A stretch of DNA of 64,000 bases from Pseudomonadota bacterium (GTDB lineage Bacteria > Pseudomonadota > Gammaproteobacteria > Burkholderiales > Burkholderiaceae_C), in NCBI GenBank assembly GCA_021845965.1, contig JAJZUZ010000002.1, forward strand, positions 1-64,000, in the 5' to 3' direction. Below, piece by piece: positions 7,332-15,913 of this stretch (its first letter is position 1; each line of letters opens with the position of its first letter). A program made the position numbers and the translations under genes. The notes beneath the pieces were generated by a model, which was not told the DNA's origin, ran no database searches, and saw only the letters and a list, made by a program, of their open reading frames with translations.

Positions 7332-10300
7332 CTAGAGAAGTAATCCATACAGAAGCCCTGCGACAGCCAGGTGGCCTGCACGACCGTAATGACGAGGCGA
7401 AGCCTTCAGGATGGCGGTGGCATCGCCGCGCCCACGTTTCGAAACCACACCCGTCCGGTCTTTGGCTGTTGACGCACTGAAGGCAAAAAGAAAACGCACC
7501 GTCGCGAGGCTGGACTCTGTGCTGTTGTCAGGGTGAATCAGCACGCCTGAGTTGCTTAACGCAATCTCCGCGTGAGGGAGCTGATGAAGTAAACGGTCTC
7601 GTCCTAGGCGCAAGGCGACGATGAAGCCTGCCTGTTGAATCACCTTTAGTACCGGGAGCAGGTCCAGCAACTGCGACTCGCAATGAATCGTCAAGCGCGA
7701 GCCAGAGCGATCGACGACGGCTGCAATCGACAATGCAGCTCGCACCAGCGTAGGTTTGTTAGCGCAGAGCCAATTTGCGTAGCATTGAATGACATCGTCG
7801 ATCGGCAACTCCTCGCCGCGGAGCCGGCAAACGGTTAGCGGAGTTCGCTCCACTCTGTGTGAGCGAATCCCAAGTGCGTTGCAGTGTTGGGTAAGGTTCG
7901 CGTGAGCCTTCTCCACGAGGTCCTGTGGCAGTTGTGCGGAGTCGCTTGCCGCAGGCACATCCTCTCCCATGGCGCACCTCAGTACAGCTGCTGTCAAGAT
8001 ACTACTATTTGATCCCTTAGATGTCGCTGGAAGGTTGGCGGACAAAGAGGCAATCGTAGGTCCCAGAAGTGGCGTTGGAAACTGGTTAGCCACGTCGCGC
8101 AGAAAGTCATCCAGAATTGTCTGGAAATGCGTTGCCTCAGTGCCGACATTGTCTTTGGAGCGCTTTCGAGATCGGTGCGCCGCGGCGTAAAGCGCCTGAG
8201 GTAGTTTCCCAAAGACAGCGGACAGATACTTGCCGGTGACCGTTGTGCCGACGCTGGCGAGATCGAGGTGGTGCCGGAGATCCAAGACGCCTGCGGAGTT
8301 GTAATAGCGCATCGTCGTGAGGGCGCTCGCATGTCTAGCTTGGCGCCCGGCCCATGCGAAACGGCGATGTTTCTCGCTAATCGAGGTTTCTGTATTTGTT
8401 GTGGATGTAATGCCAGTCCCCTCAGCCAGGCGATTGATTTCCTGGACGACGTCAAACGTACAGTCGGTCGCTGCCGCTGAACGCAAGTCATGCTGTCTGA
8501 AGTGAGTCTGCCCGGTTACATGGATGACGTCGTCGCGCATGGCCGCCGACACGAGATCGAATGCTGCGTAAGTGGCTTTCAATTGGACATCGGCGAAAAG
8601 CAAGGTGTGGGTACCGACACTAATAGCCCGACGTCGTTCAAGAAGTTGCTTCATTTCCTCAGCTAACGGTTCGCTCAACAGTACTGAGCCCCGGCTTCGC
8701 TGTGATTTGAGATGGATATGGCCATTGGTGGTGATGTGAAACAGTCTGGAGTTGGGGTCGAAGTCTTTTGGGCTTGAGTATCGTGGTTCACTGACTCGCA
8801 TTGGCGCCGCTCGCTGTAAAGCGAGCCTTAGACCGGCGAACGAAAAGGTTCCTCCGCGGCCTTCAAATTTCTTATCAATCAAACCCCGAGCAGCGGCGAT
8901 TTCCGCCTGCGTGGTGTACACGGGCAACCGCGGCCACGTCGCCTCCTTGCGTGACTGTGTCTCCAGAAAGCCAGGTGGAACCCGGTACCCGCGGGATTTC
9001 AGGAATGCACATATGTGCAGCATCTGCCAGCGCGCCGAACACGACTGCGTGAAATCTCGATTACCACCCATGGCAGCGTAAATCTCCAGAAAGATCTCCG
9101 GATCGAACTCGAACGCTCCCTCGCGGCGCGCGAAGTCAAAAAATACGCGGTATCCTCCGTCGTAGCTCGGGATAACAGTGGGGCTTAGCGTCCGATACGG
9201 CGCGTCGGGCTGAAGATCTGCACACAGCAGATCAATCCGAAGCGCTTCGGCCTGATCCAGTTCTGCATCGTCGCGACGAGCCTTGAGTTCGGCTAGGCAT
9301 CCCTTACGCCGTGCGCCCTCTTCACCGATGGGGGTATCTTTGTTCGCCCACCGTTTGAGAATTTGATGCGTCGGATCATCTCCAGTGCTGTTGCGCCACG
9401 GTCTTGCTCGGCCAGGTGAGGCTTCGCTTGTGGACAGGCTGCAGCTACGCTGGTAGTAGATGCGTGCAATGTCCTCGGCAGGGATAAACGGTGCCTTGTG
9501 AAGGGCGACGAACAAAGATCCTGCGGGAATCTCGACTGCCGCCCAGTGACTCGCCAGCATGGCCAGGAGCCTTGTTGAGTCAGCGGGGTCGCGCCCTGGC
9601 CAATTCCTGTCAAGCGTCAGAAGTAGGCGATGCATGGACCGCTGCGCATCTGTAATGGTGATAGGAGATTGCTCGTGCGCATGACGGGCAAGTGGTATAG
9701 ATGCCAATGTGCGATCAGTCGGTAGACGTTGCGCAACCGGGCGACCATCATGGCTAGCCTCGATGACTACAAGCCTTCCAGTCGACCAGACTCCATCGCT
9801 CAGCGCTGCATTGAGAAGCGCTTCTTGCTCTGACGGAGTCAGGACGAGTTCCCGCGATATCAAGCAGAACAGGAGGGCGCCAATCGGATGAGCCCGGACA
9901 ACATCGCACTCGATGTAACGACGGCTAAGCCGATTGAGATGGGCGTGGGCGAGCAAGGTCTTCGATGTCGAGGGGGGATCCTGCTCGTATATGCCAACAT
10001 CCTTGATCAATAGATCTGCTGCGGCTAGCTTGCGCTGGAGGAGTATGCTGGGCAGTGCCCTCAGAGTCCGTGGTGCGTGCAGGTCCGGCAGACAAAGGAA
10101 GCGGCTCGCCAGTCGCCCGCGCCCAATCAGCGGCCGAAACCCAAGGGCCTCTTGTAGTTCTGCGACGATAGGTCGAACATAGTCGCTGGCCTCCCTCACC
10201 GAAACTCCCGAACTGAAACCGAAGGCTTCCGCTCCGTTGAGATGATGTCCGAGAATTGCTTCGATAGCGACCTGAGCTACATCTCGCTCCAGCAACGCGT

Positions 10301-12377
10301 TAAACCAGAAGTGACGCGCCGCGTTCAGTTCGTCCACACCAAGCCTCTTTGCGAGATCACTCAGATCCTGGCGCAGAAGTGTTCTTGGGAGCCAGCCTTC
10401 AGACGTCTCCACGTAAATAAAAAAGGCACATTCATGCGGCCTCGCTCCCGCTACAACCTTGGTGACAAAGCCCGTGCTGCTCTCGCAAGCGCGTTCCAGG
10501 CTGTCAATCAGAGATCGAAGATGCTCGAGGTAGTGGCATCGTGTATGGGTTAAGACTTGTGTCGATGGAATGATGCGTTGTCGAGAGTAGCGATCTACCC
10601 GGCGATCGCTGATTGCGAAGTATGACTCGCTGGAGAAGAGTCGTTCAAAGGTAAGAGCAGGAATCCGATCGCCACGTCCTCCAATGCCCCAAATGATTTG
10701 TAGGGCCACTGCGCAGGTGTACAGGTTGTGAAACGCTAGGATTTGTGGGATCGAGGATTTGGGGGTGAGCTGATTTCTGGCTCTCATGACCATTTGATTC
10801 AGTTTGGTCATTGCCTCTCGAAATGCGACTAGAGTGAGAACCTTGGGGGTGCCAATCTGGCGATCGCGCACCGGTGCATCTGGTGGCGTGAGCCCAGCCC
10901 AGTGGCAAAACATCACCATGGCGCTATGAACCTGCGACTCGGAGATGCTGAAGTAGTAGTGGTCAGACGCAGGCGTCACCATCGTGTCACCGGTGATCCG
11001 GGAGACCAGAGCAGGATGGACCTCAAGTGCCAACAAGGCGGGACGCAGACTCATGGCAAACCTGGTGTCCTCCGGCCGGTGACTCGAGGGCCAGGCGTCG
11101 TTAAGCAGCGATTGGCACGCTTCGTAGTCCAAGCCGACTGCATGGATGAGCTCGCCCAGTGTCCGCGCTTGCGGGCACTCGTGCCAAATGTCTTGTAAAG
11201 CTCGGGTTACCTCCTTAGGCAAGCGCGTACGCCACCAGCGACCATGAAAGCGTTTGCGATCTGCGCGGTCCGCTCTGGGCGCAATGGCCAAAGCATCACG
11301 CCGAATCACCCCATGTTTGATGTCCAACTTCATTGAGCCGCGTCGGTGCAGAGGCAGGCGCAGGCACTTTTTCAGAGATATCCCAGCAAAAAAGGACACC
11401 ATTCGCGCTGCGGCATGCGCTCGGCGTTTTCGCGATATTTCTTCGGTGCTGAAATTCAGAAGGTCGCCTTTAAGAATCTGAAGCAGTGGGTGGAGCTCAT
11501 CGGGATGCAGCCGGCCCCAATGCACTGGAAGGCGGTAGCCGTCGACGACGTCCTGCTGGCAATCCCGTTGCTTTTGAAGCTCGAAGAGATCCAGGCGTTC
11601 GGTGACGTCGTCCGGGCGCTTCTCCTTCGGAGCGCTAGAAGGTTCCTCTGCTCTGAGCTCGGAATGGTCCGCGGCTGGCGTAGGTGAGAGCACCTTGAGA
11701 TCCAAATAGCTGGAGGCGGACGGGATGCTCGTTCGATGCAGCTCGAGCAGGTCTGATCGAAACTCGTGAACCGCGGCAACCGTGGTTACAGGCGTCCAGG
11801 TCTGCAGTTGCTCAACGCTTAGGAAATCCTGGGCACAGAATTCGAGCCAACCTTCTTTTTCGGATCGGAATAGCTGTCGCAACCGGTCAGAGAAGCGACT
11901 TGGTGTGCGGTGAAGACTAAAGACGACGGCCATGAATGCATGCCCAGCAATGGCCAAAGATCGTTTGCGTTGCTCAGTTGTTCTGCTTGGCGACGGCTGA
12001 GCGATGATTACTTGCAGGATCGGATGTGGATAAACGTCTTGTTTGTCACAGGCTGCTAGCGCCGACAGGTCGGTGTCGCTCGCGGCCATTTGCTCGAATG
12101 CGACGGCCCAGGCTGTAGATTCATTGCAATGGGGAGCTCGTTGCCTCAGACCAATCGCAACGCTTCGCAAAACGATCTGTTGCTCCCGTTTGGGCAGGAG
12201 TCCTATCCCTGTCTTTGCGTGCAGGTACGTGGCGAGACGTGTCTGCTCCTCCACAGGGACGTGGGGATATGTGTCGGAAATTGGCGGTTGTGGCTGTGCG
12301 CTCAAATCAATCCCTCGAGAAGGCGTGCGGCGTGGACGTAGTCGTGCCCAGCTGCGGGGTGAAAAATCACCCCCCAA
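7332..12377 (-). CDS. Giant multi-domain tyrosine-recombinase-like protein
   Basis: This is a 1,681-residue uninterrupted protein, four to five times the usual length of a tyrosine recombinase. The third catalytic-like segment (about 1175-1375) has the full expected set: R1194 in MRVSE, K1224 in HLKSQRSRG, H1296 and R1299 in QHDLRSAAA, H1349 in RHASALTTMRYY, and nucleophile Y1358 or Y1359. Two earlier segments resemble decayed copies. Residues 545-735 keep GGRGDR, R688 and GHH, but have Phe at the position expected for the tyrosine. Residues 325-480 keep SLR (R445) and YY (474-475), but GD replaces GH. The longest frame opens at a TTG; another TTG at 12305 has GAGGGA five bases upstream and would give 1,657 residues. 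It lies next to an att-like tRNA fragment, which supports an integration role. The domain reading is inference by eye. Confidence 0.8.
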   Translation of the reverse strand: MGGDFSPRSWARLRPRRTPSRGIDLSAQPQPPISDTYPHVPVEEQTRLATYLHAKTGIGLLPKREQQIVLRSVAIGLRQRAPHCNESTAWAVAFEQMAASDTDLSALAACDKQDVYPHPILQVIIAQPSPSRTTEQRKRSLAIAGHAFMAVVFSLHRTPSRFSDRLRQLFRSEKEGWLEFCAQDFLSVEQLQTWTPVTTVAAVHEFRSDLLELHRTSIPSASSYLDLKVLSPTPAADHSELRAEEPSSAPKEKRPDDVTERLDLFELQKQRDCQQDVVDGYRLPVHWGRLHPDELHPLLQILKGDLLNFSTEEISRKRRAHAAARMVSFFAGISLKKCLRLPLHRRGSMKLDIKHGVIRRDALAIAPRADRADRKRFHGRWWRTRLPKEVTRALQDIWHECPQARTLGELIHAVGLDYEACQSLLNDAWPSSHRPEDTRFAMSLRPALLALEVHPALVSRITGDTMVTPASDHYYFSISESQVHSAMVMFCHWAGLTPPDAPVRDRQIGTPKVLTLVAFREAMTKLNQMVMRARNQLTPKSSIPQILAFHNLYTCAVALQIIWGIGGRGDRIPALTFERLFSSESYFAISDRRVDRYSRQRIIPSTQVLTHTRCHYLEHLRSLIDSLERACESSTGFVTKVVAGARPHECAFFIYVETSEGWLPRTLLRQDLSDLAKRLGVDELNAARHFWFNALLERDVAQVAIEAILGHHLNGAEAFGFSSGVSVREASDYVRPIVAELQEALGFRPLIGRGRLASRFLCLPDLHAPRTLRALPSILLQRKLAAADLLIKDVGIYEQDPPSTSKTLLAHAHLNRLSRRYIECDVVRAHPIGALLFCLISRELVLTPSEQEALLNAALSDGVWSTGRLVVIEASHDGRPVAQRLPTDRTLASIPLARHAHEQSPITITDAQRSMHRLLLTLDRNWPGRDPADSTRLLAMLASHWAAVEIPAGSLFVALHKAPFIPAEDIARIYYQRSCSLSTSEASPGRARPWRNSTGDDPTHQILKRWANKDTPIGEEGARRKGCLAELKARRDDAELDQAEALRIDLLCADLQPDAPYRTLSPTVIPSYDGGYRVFFDFARREGAFEFDPEIFLEIYAAMGGNRDFTQSCSARWQMLHICAFLKSRGYRVPPGFLETQSRKEATWPRLPVYTTQAEIAAARGLIDKKFEGRGGTFSFAGLRLALQRAAPMRVSEPRYSSPKDFDPNSRLFHITTNGHIHLKSQRSRGSVLLSEPLAEEMKQLLERRRAISVGTHTLLFADVQLKATYAAFDLVSAAMRDDVIHVTGQTHFRQHDLRSAAATDCTFDVVQEINRLAEGTGITSTTNTETSISEKHRRFAWAGRQARHASALTTMRYYNSAGVLDLRHHLDLASVGTTVTGKYLSAVFGKLPQALYAAAHRSRKRSKDNVGTEATHFQTILDDFLRDVANQFPTPLLGPTIASLSANLPATSKGSNSSILTAAVLRCAMGEDVPAASDSAQLPQDLVEKAHANLTQHCNALGIRSHRVERTPLTVCRLRGEELPIDDVIQCYANWLCANKPTLVRAALSIAAVVDRSGSRLTIHCESQLLDLLPVLKVIQQAGFIVALRLGRDRLLHQLPHAEIALSNSGVLIHPDNSTESSLATVRFLFAFSASTAKDRTGVVSKRGRGDATAILKASPRHYGRAGHLAVAGLLYGLLL

Positions 12378-12903
12378 CGTGATTGGGACGAATCAAAGAG
12401 ATGAGCTCTGCGATCCAGATTCAGGAAATCACAAGCCAAGCTGGCCTATGGTGTGGGCCAACCTAAATCGGGATGCAGCCGTGAAGGCCGGTACCCGCCA
12501 GAGCCGATCGAGGTTCTGGATCCATGCGCCACGCTGGCAATGCCACGCGCGACTGGAAAGTTTTATGCGTCAGTCTTGTCGACGCGCTACATCCTCAAAG
12601 TGAGGAGGCTTGATCCTGCTAGGCAGCAGGAAGGCCGGTGCGAAGCACAGGGCATTAGTACATCAATGGACCCAATGGTCGCAATTCGGGAATGCAACCT
12701 GTCTGAATTTCCGATCCATCAGAATCAGCGACCTCACGTGTGAGTGGGTTAGACTGGGATCAATGTGAGGTAAATGACGCTGATACGATGACGCGTAAGT
12801 TGTTGAATTGATAGGGTACAATTCAGACACGCTGGGTTGGGGGCGTCTATTAAAGTCGACTAAAGACTTGCTAACCATATCAAGAACTTGGTCAACGAGA
12901 GGC
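12378..12903. other. Island-end spacer between recombinase gene and tRNA fragment
   Basis: This stretch of about 525 bases lies upstream of the recombinase gene and ends at the att-like tRNA remnant. It should hold the recombinase promoter and perhaps accessory recombinase-binding sites. Short symmetric sequences are present: CCTCAC-GTGTGAG near 12731, a second GTGAGG near 12765, and GAATTG/CAATTC around 12804-12826. Small open frames here (12043-12603 and 12453-12743, plus strand) show no ribosome-binding site or recognisable protein. Confidence 0.45.
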
Positions 12904-12948
12904 CTCATAACCCAAAGGTCGGAGGTTCAAATCCTCCTCGCGCAACCA
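12904..12948 (+). repeat. 3' fragment of tRNA-Met(CAT): probable attachment-site remnant
   Basis: The sequence starts in an anticodon loop (CTCATAA), continues through the 3' anticodon stem and variable region, then a T arm (GGAGG-TTCAAAT-CCTCC), and ends in the acceptor strand TCGCGCA, the discriminator A and CCA. The GCAACCA ending, with A at position 72, is the initiator-tRNA pattern. No 5' half exists: the bases before the loop (GAGGC) do not pair with CCCAA, and no D arm or 5' acceptor strand is found upstream. This is the usual remnant where an element integrates inside a tRNA gene and rebuilds the intact copy at its other end, which would be left of this window. Confidence 0.85.
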
Positions 12949-12973
12949 AACAACGCGGTACACCGCGACCTGA

Positions 12974-13003
12974 AACGCCCACTGTCCAGTGGGCGTTTTT
13001 TTT
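12974..13003 (+). terminator. Intrinsic terminator of the original tRNA-Met gene
   Basis: The sequence AACGCCCACT-GTCC-AGTGGGCGTT forms a ten-pair stem and is followed by eight T residues. It lies 26 bases after the CCA end of the tRNA fragment, the normal place for a tRNA terminator. It marks the right side as native chromosome. It could also help terminate the minus-strand acyl-CoA dehydrogenase gene, although the T run favours the plus strand. Confidence 0.85.
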
Positions 13004-13030
13004 GCGCATCCGGCCCGCACTGGGCGGGCC

Positions 13031-14278
13031 TCAGCCGATCAGGTAGTAGGCCGCCGTGGCGCCCCGCCGCGCCCGGGCCTTGTCCAGCTCCTCGCGCGCC
13101 AGCACGCGCAAGTGCACTTCGTCCGGCCCGTCCAGGAAGCGCATGGCGCGTCCCCAGGTCCAGAGCGCCGACAGCGGCGTATCGGGCGTGAGCCCCATGG
13201 CGCCGAAGATCTGGATCGCCCGGTCCAGCACGCGGTTTTGCAGCTGGGCGGCCACCAACTTGATGGCCGAGACGTCCACGCGGGCGGCTTCGCCGCCGCG
13301 GCGGTCCAGCAGCCAGGCGGCGCGCAGCACGAGCAGGCGCGCCTGGTCGATCTCCACGCGCGAGTGGGCGATCCAGTCCTGCACATTGGCGAAATCCCCC
13401 AGGTACTTGCCGAAGGCGCGCCGTTCCAGCGCACGCTCGCACATCATCTCCAGCGCCAGCTCGCACTGCCCGATGGTGCGCATGCAATGGTGTACGCGCC
13501 CGGGTCCCAGGCGCGCCTGCGCCAGGGCAAAGCCGGCACCTGGCGCCCCGAGCAGGGCGTCCACTGGCACGCGCACGTTGCGAAAGACCATCTCGCAGTG
13601 TCCCTCCGGCGCGAGGTGGTGCATGACCGGAATGTTGCGCACGACCTCGACGCCAGGCGCGTCCATGGGCACGATGGCCATGGAATGACGCCGGTGCGGG
13701 TCGGCGTTCGCGTCCGTATCCGATGCGCCCATCACGATGGCGAAAGCGCAGTTCGGGTGGGCGGCGCCGGTGATGAACCATTTGCGCCCGTTGATCACGT
13801 AATGGTCGCCATCGCGCAGGATGGTGGTCTGGATGTTGGTGGCATCCGAGGAGGCGACGTCGGGTTCGCTCATGGCAAAGCAGGAGCGGATCCGCCCCTC
13901 CAGCAAGGGGGCCAGCCAACGTTCCCGCTGCCCGGGTGTGGCGAACAGATGCAGCAGCTCCATGTTCCCGGTGTCCGGCGCGCTGCAGTTGAACACCTCG
14001 GGCGCCCAGGCGACGCGGCCCATGATTTCGGCCAGCGGCGCGTACTCCAGGTTGCTCAGGCGCGTGCCGGGCTCATCGTCGCGCAAGCCGGGCAGGAACA
14101 GATTCCACAGACCCAGGGCGCGTGCCTGCGCCTTGAGCGGCTCCAGCACCGCCAGCGGGTAGACGCCGCGGTCGGCCAGCCCTTGCCAGTCGCGGATGCG
14201 TGGCAGCACGCGCTCGTCCATGAAGCGCTGCAGCGTGCGCTGCATCTCGTGGTTCTCGTAGCCGAACTCGAAGTCCAT
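13031..14278 (-). CDS. Acyl-CoA dehydrogenase (ACAD10/11-like)
   Basis: This 415-residue cytoplasmic FAD enzyme should introduce the alpha-beta double bond into an acyl-CoA and pass electrons to an electron-transfer flavoprotein. It shows CFAMSEPDVASSDATN and HYVINGRKWFITGAAHP, the FAD- and substrate-binding core of the family. ERRAFGKYLGDF begins the C-terminal helical domain, and FGAMGLTPDTPLS is followed by RFLDGPDEVHLR. The aspartate in DGPDEVH is where the catalytic base lies in the ACAD10/11 group. The length is normal. The thiolase gene lies upstream on the same strand with a gap of about 140 bases, so the two may form a beta-oxidation-like unit. The true acyl substrate cannot be told from sequence. 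Confidence 0.92.
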   Translation of the reverse strand: MDFEFGYENHEMQRTLQRFMDERVLPRIRDWQGLADRGVYPLAVLEPLKAQARALGLWNLFLPGLRDDEPGTRLSNLEYAPLAEIMGRVAWAPEVFNCSAPDTGNMELLHLFATPGQRERWLAPLLEGRIRSCFAMSEPDVASSDATNIQTTILRDGDHYVINGRKWFITGAAHPNCAFAIVMGASDTDANADPHRRHSMAIVPMDAPGVEVVRNIPVMHHLAPEGHCEMVFRNVRVPVDALLGAPGAGFALAQARLGPGRVHHCMRTIGQCELALEMMCERALERRAFGKYLGDFANVQDWIAHSRVEIDQARLLVLRAAWLLDRRGGEAARVDVSAIKLVAAQLQNRVLDRAIQIFGAMGLTPDTPLSALWTWGRAMRFLDGPDEVHLRVLAREELDKARARRGATAAYYLIG

Positions 14279-14421
14279 CGGAGCGTCCTCGCTGTGCTGG
14301 CGCCGCGTGTGCGGCCGCTCGGGGCCAGATTACGCGAGAACGTGCGCGTGGGCCAGAGGTCGCCGGTCCGCCAGGCGACAGCAACGACCTTCTCCCGGCA
14401 TGACGCGGGTCAACGTAGCGC

Positions 14422-15600
14422 TCAGAGTCGTTCGACGATGGTCACATTGGCCATGCCCCCGCCCTCGCACATGGTCTGCAGGCCGTAGCGCGCCTTGCGT
14501 TGCTGCAGTGCATGTACCAGTGTGGTCATCAGCTTGGTGCCCGAGCCGCCGAGCGGATGCCCCAGGGCGATGGCGCCGCCGTGCACATTGAGCCGGTCGG
14601 GGTCGGCGTCGAGCGCCTGCAGCCACGCCAGCGGCACCGAGGCGAAGGCTTCGTTCACTTCGTAGAGATCGATGTCGTCGATCTTCATGCCGGCCTTCTT
14701 CAGGGCGCGCTCCGTCGCCGGTAGCGGGGCCTCCAGCATGATGACGGGGTCATGGCCCAGGACGCTCATGTGATGGATGCGCGCCAGCGGCGCTACCCCC
14801 AGTGCCTTGAGACCGCGCTCATTGACCACCATGACGCCGGACGCGCCGTCGCACACCTGGCTGGCGTTGGCAGCGGTGATGACACCATCTTCACTCAGCA
14901 GCTTGACGCCCTGAATCGATGCCAGGCTGGCATCGAAGCGGATGCCTTCGTCCACCGTGTGCAGCGCATCGACAGCAGTGCCGTCCGCGGCGCGGACCTG
15001 GATGGGGACGATCTCCTGTTCGAAGCGGCCGGCCTGGGTGGCTGCGATCGCGCGCTGATGCGATAGCAGCGCGTAGCTGTCCAGCTGCTCGCGGCTGAAG
15101 CCGTACTTCCGGGCGATCATCTCGGCGCCGGTAAACTGGCTGAATTCCCCGGCGGGATAACGCGCCCGGATCTGCGGGCTCATGTAGCTGCCCATGCCCG
15201 CCTTGGCCGGCAGCACGTGCGGGCTCATCATGGGCACACGCGTCATGCTCTCCACGCCGGCGGCGATCACGCAGTCCATGGTGCCCGACATCACCGCCTG
15301 TGCGGCGAAGTGCAGGGCCTGTTGTGAGGAACCGCACTGGCGGTCCACGCTGGTGGCGGGCACCGATTCCGGCAGCCGCGAGGCCAGCACCGCATTGCGC
15401 GCGATGTTGGTGGACTGTTCGCCGATCTGGCTGACGCAACCCATGATCACGTCCTCCACCAGGGCCGGGTCCGCACCGGTGCGCTCCAGCAGCGTATTGA
15501 GTACCTGCGCGGCCAGATCGGCCGGGTGCCAGCCGGACAGGCGTCCGTTGCGACGGCCACCGGCCGTGCGCGCGGCGGCAACAATATAGGCTTCAGCCAT
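14422..15600 (-). CDS. Acetyl-CoA C-acyltransferase (thiolase)
   Basis: This 392-residue thiolase catalyses cleavage of 3-ketoacyl-CoA, or condensation in the reverse direction. I start it at the ATG at 15600 because AGGAG precedes it by about seven bases. All catalytic parts are visible: nucleophile C89 in VDRQCGSSQQAL, the GGAIALGHPLGGSG histidine loop near residue 350, and the acid/base C378 in CEGGGMANVTIVERL at the very end. It is placed before an acyl-CoA dehydrogenase in the same direction, which fits fatty- or branched-acid degradation rather than polyhydroxyalkanoate synthesis (no phaB or phaC nearby). Substrate chain length is open. Confidence 0.93.
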   Translation of the reverse strand: MAEAYIVAAARTAGGRRNGRLSGWHPADLAAQVLNTLLERTGADPALVEDVIMGCVSQIGEQSTNIARNAVLASRLPESVPATSVDRQCGSSQQALHFAAQAVMSGTMDCVIAAGVESMTRVPMMSPHVLPAKAGMGSYMSPQIRARYPAGEFSQFTGAEMIARKYGFSREQLDSYALLSHQRAIAATQAGRFEQEIVPIQVRAADGTAVDALHTVDEGIRFDASLASIQGVKLLSEDGVITAANASQVCDGASGVMVVNERGLKALGVAPLARIHHMSVLGHDPVIMLEAPLPATERALKKAGMKIDDIDLYEVNEAFASVPLAWLQALDADPDRLNVHGGAIALGHPLGGSGTKLMTTLVHALQQRKARYGLQTMCEGGGMANVTIVERL

Positions 15601-15816
15601 GACAAGCTCCTGCAAAGATGGTGCGAGGATAGCCGCATCGACCCGGGCCGCAAGCTCCCGGCCTCGTCCCGTCGTCCGCCCTTTCTCCCACCGGTCGCGG
15701 CGAAGTTCGATAAGTCGTTGAAAACAAAGGGGTTTCCTCAGGTTGCGCCCTGGATTCAGCTAAAATGAAAGTTTCGCGTCAGCCAGGTCCGTGCCGCGCA
15801 ACGCGAATCCAGCAAG

Positions 15817-15841
15817 CCCTCGTGCGAGGGTTTTGTTTTTT
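15817..15841 (+). terminator. T-tailed hairpin in the leader of the binding-protein gene
   Basis: CCCTCG-TG-CGAGGG forms a short six-pair stem, and TTTTGTTTTTT follows directly. It lies about 75 bases before the ATG of the solute-binding protein and after the likely promoter region, so it could act as a leader terminator or attenuator. The two-base loop is tight, and the fold has not been computed. Confidence 0.5.
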
Positions 15842-15913
15842 GTCCTGCGTAGCGCAGGAACTTGCCGCGGACGCGGGCACCGACCTGCAGAGGCAGATAT
15901 TCAAGGAATCGAC

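Noticed and set aside
7332-12377. Assignment of the giant recombinase and partner to a named system (RIT, GMT or similar)
   Set aside because: Those systems use separate genes of different sizes, and I cannot show homology without a search, so I left the pair unnamed.
12043-12743. Plus-strand frames of 186 and 96 codons near the island end
   Set aside because: The first is antisense to the recombinase N-terminus; the second has no start signal and no similarity I recognise.
12841-12948. A complete tRNA-Met gene at the island boundary
   Set aside because: The 5' acceptor strand, D arm and 5' anticodon stem cannot be found; only the 3' portion fits.
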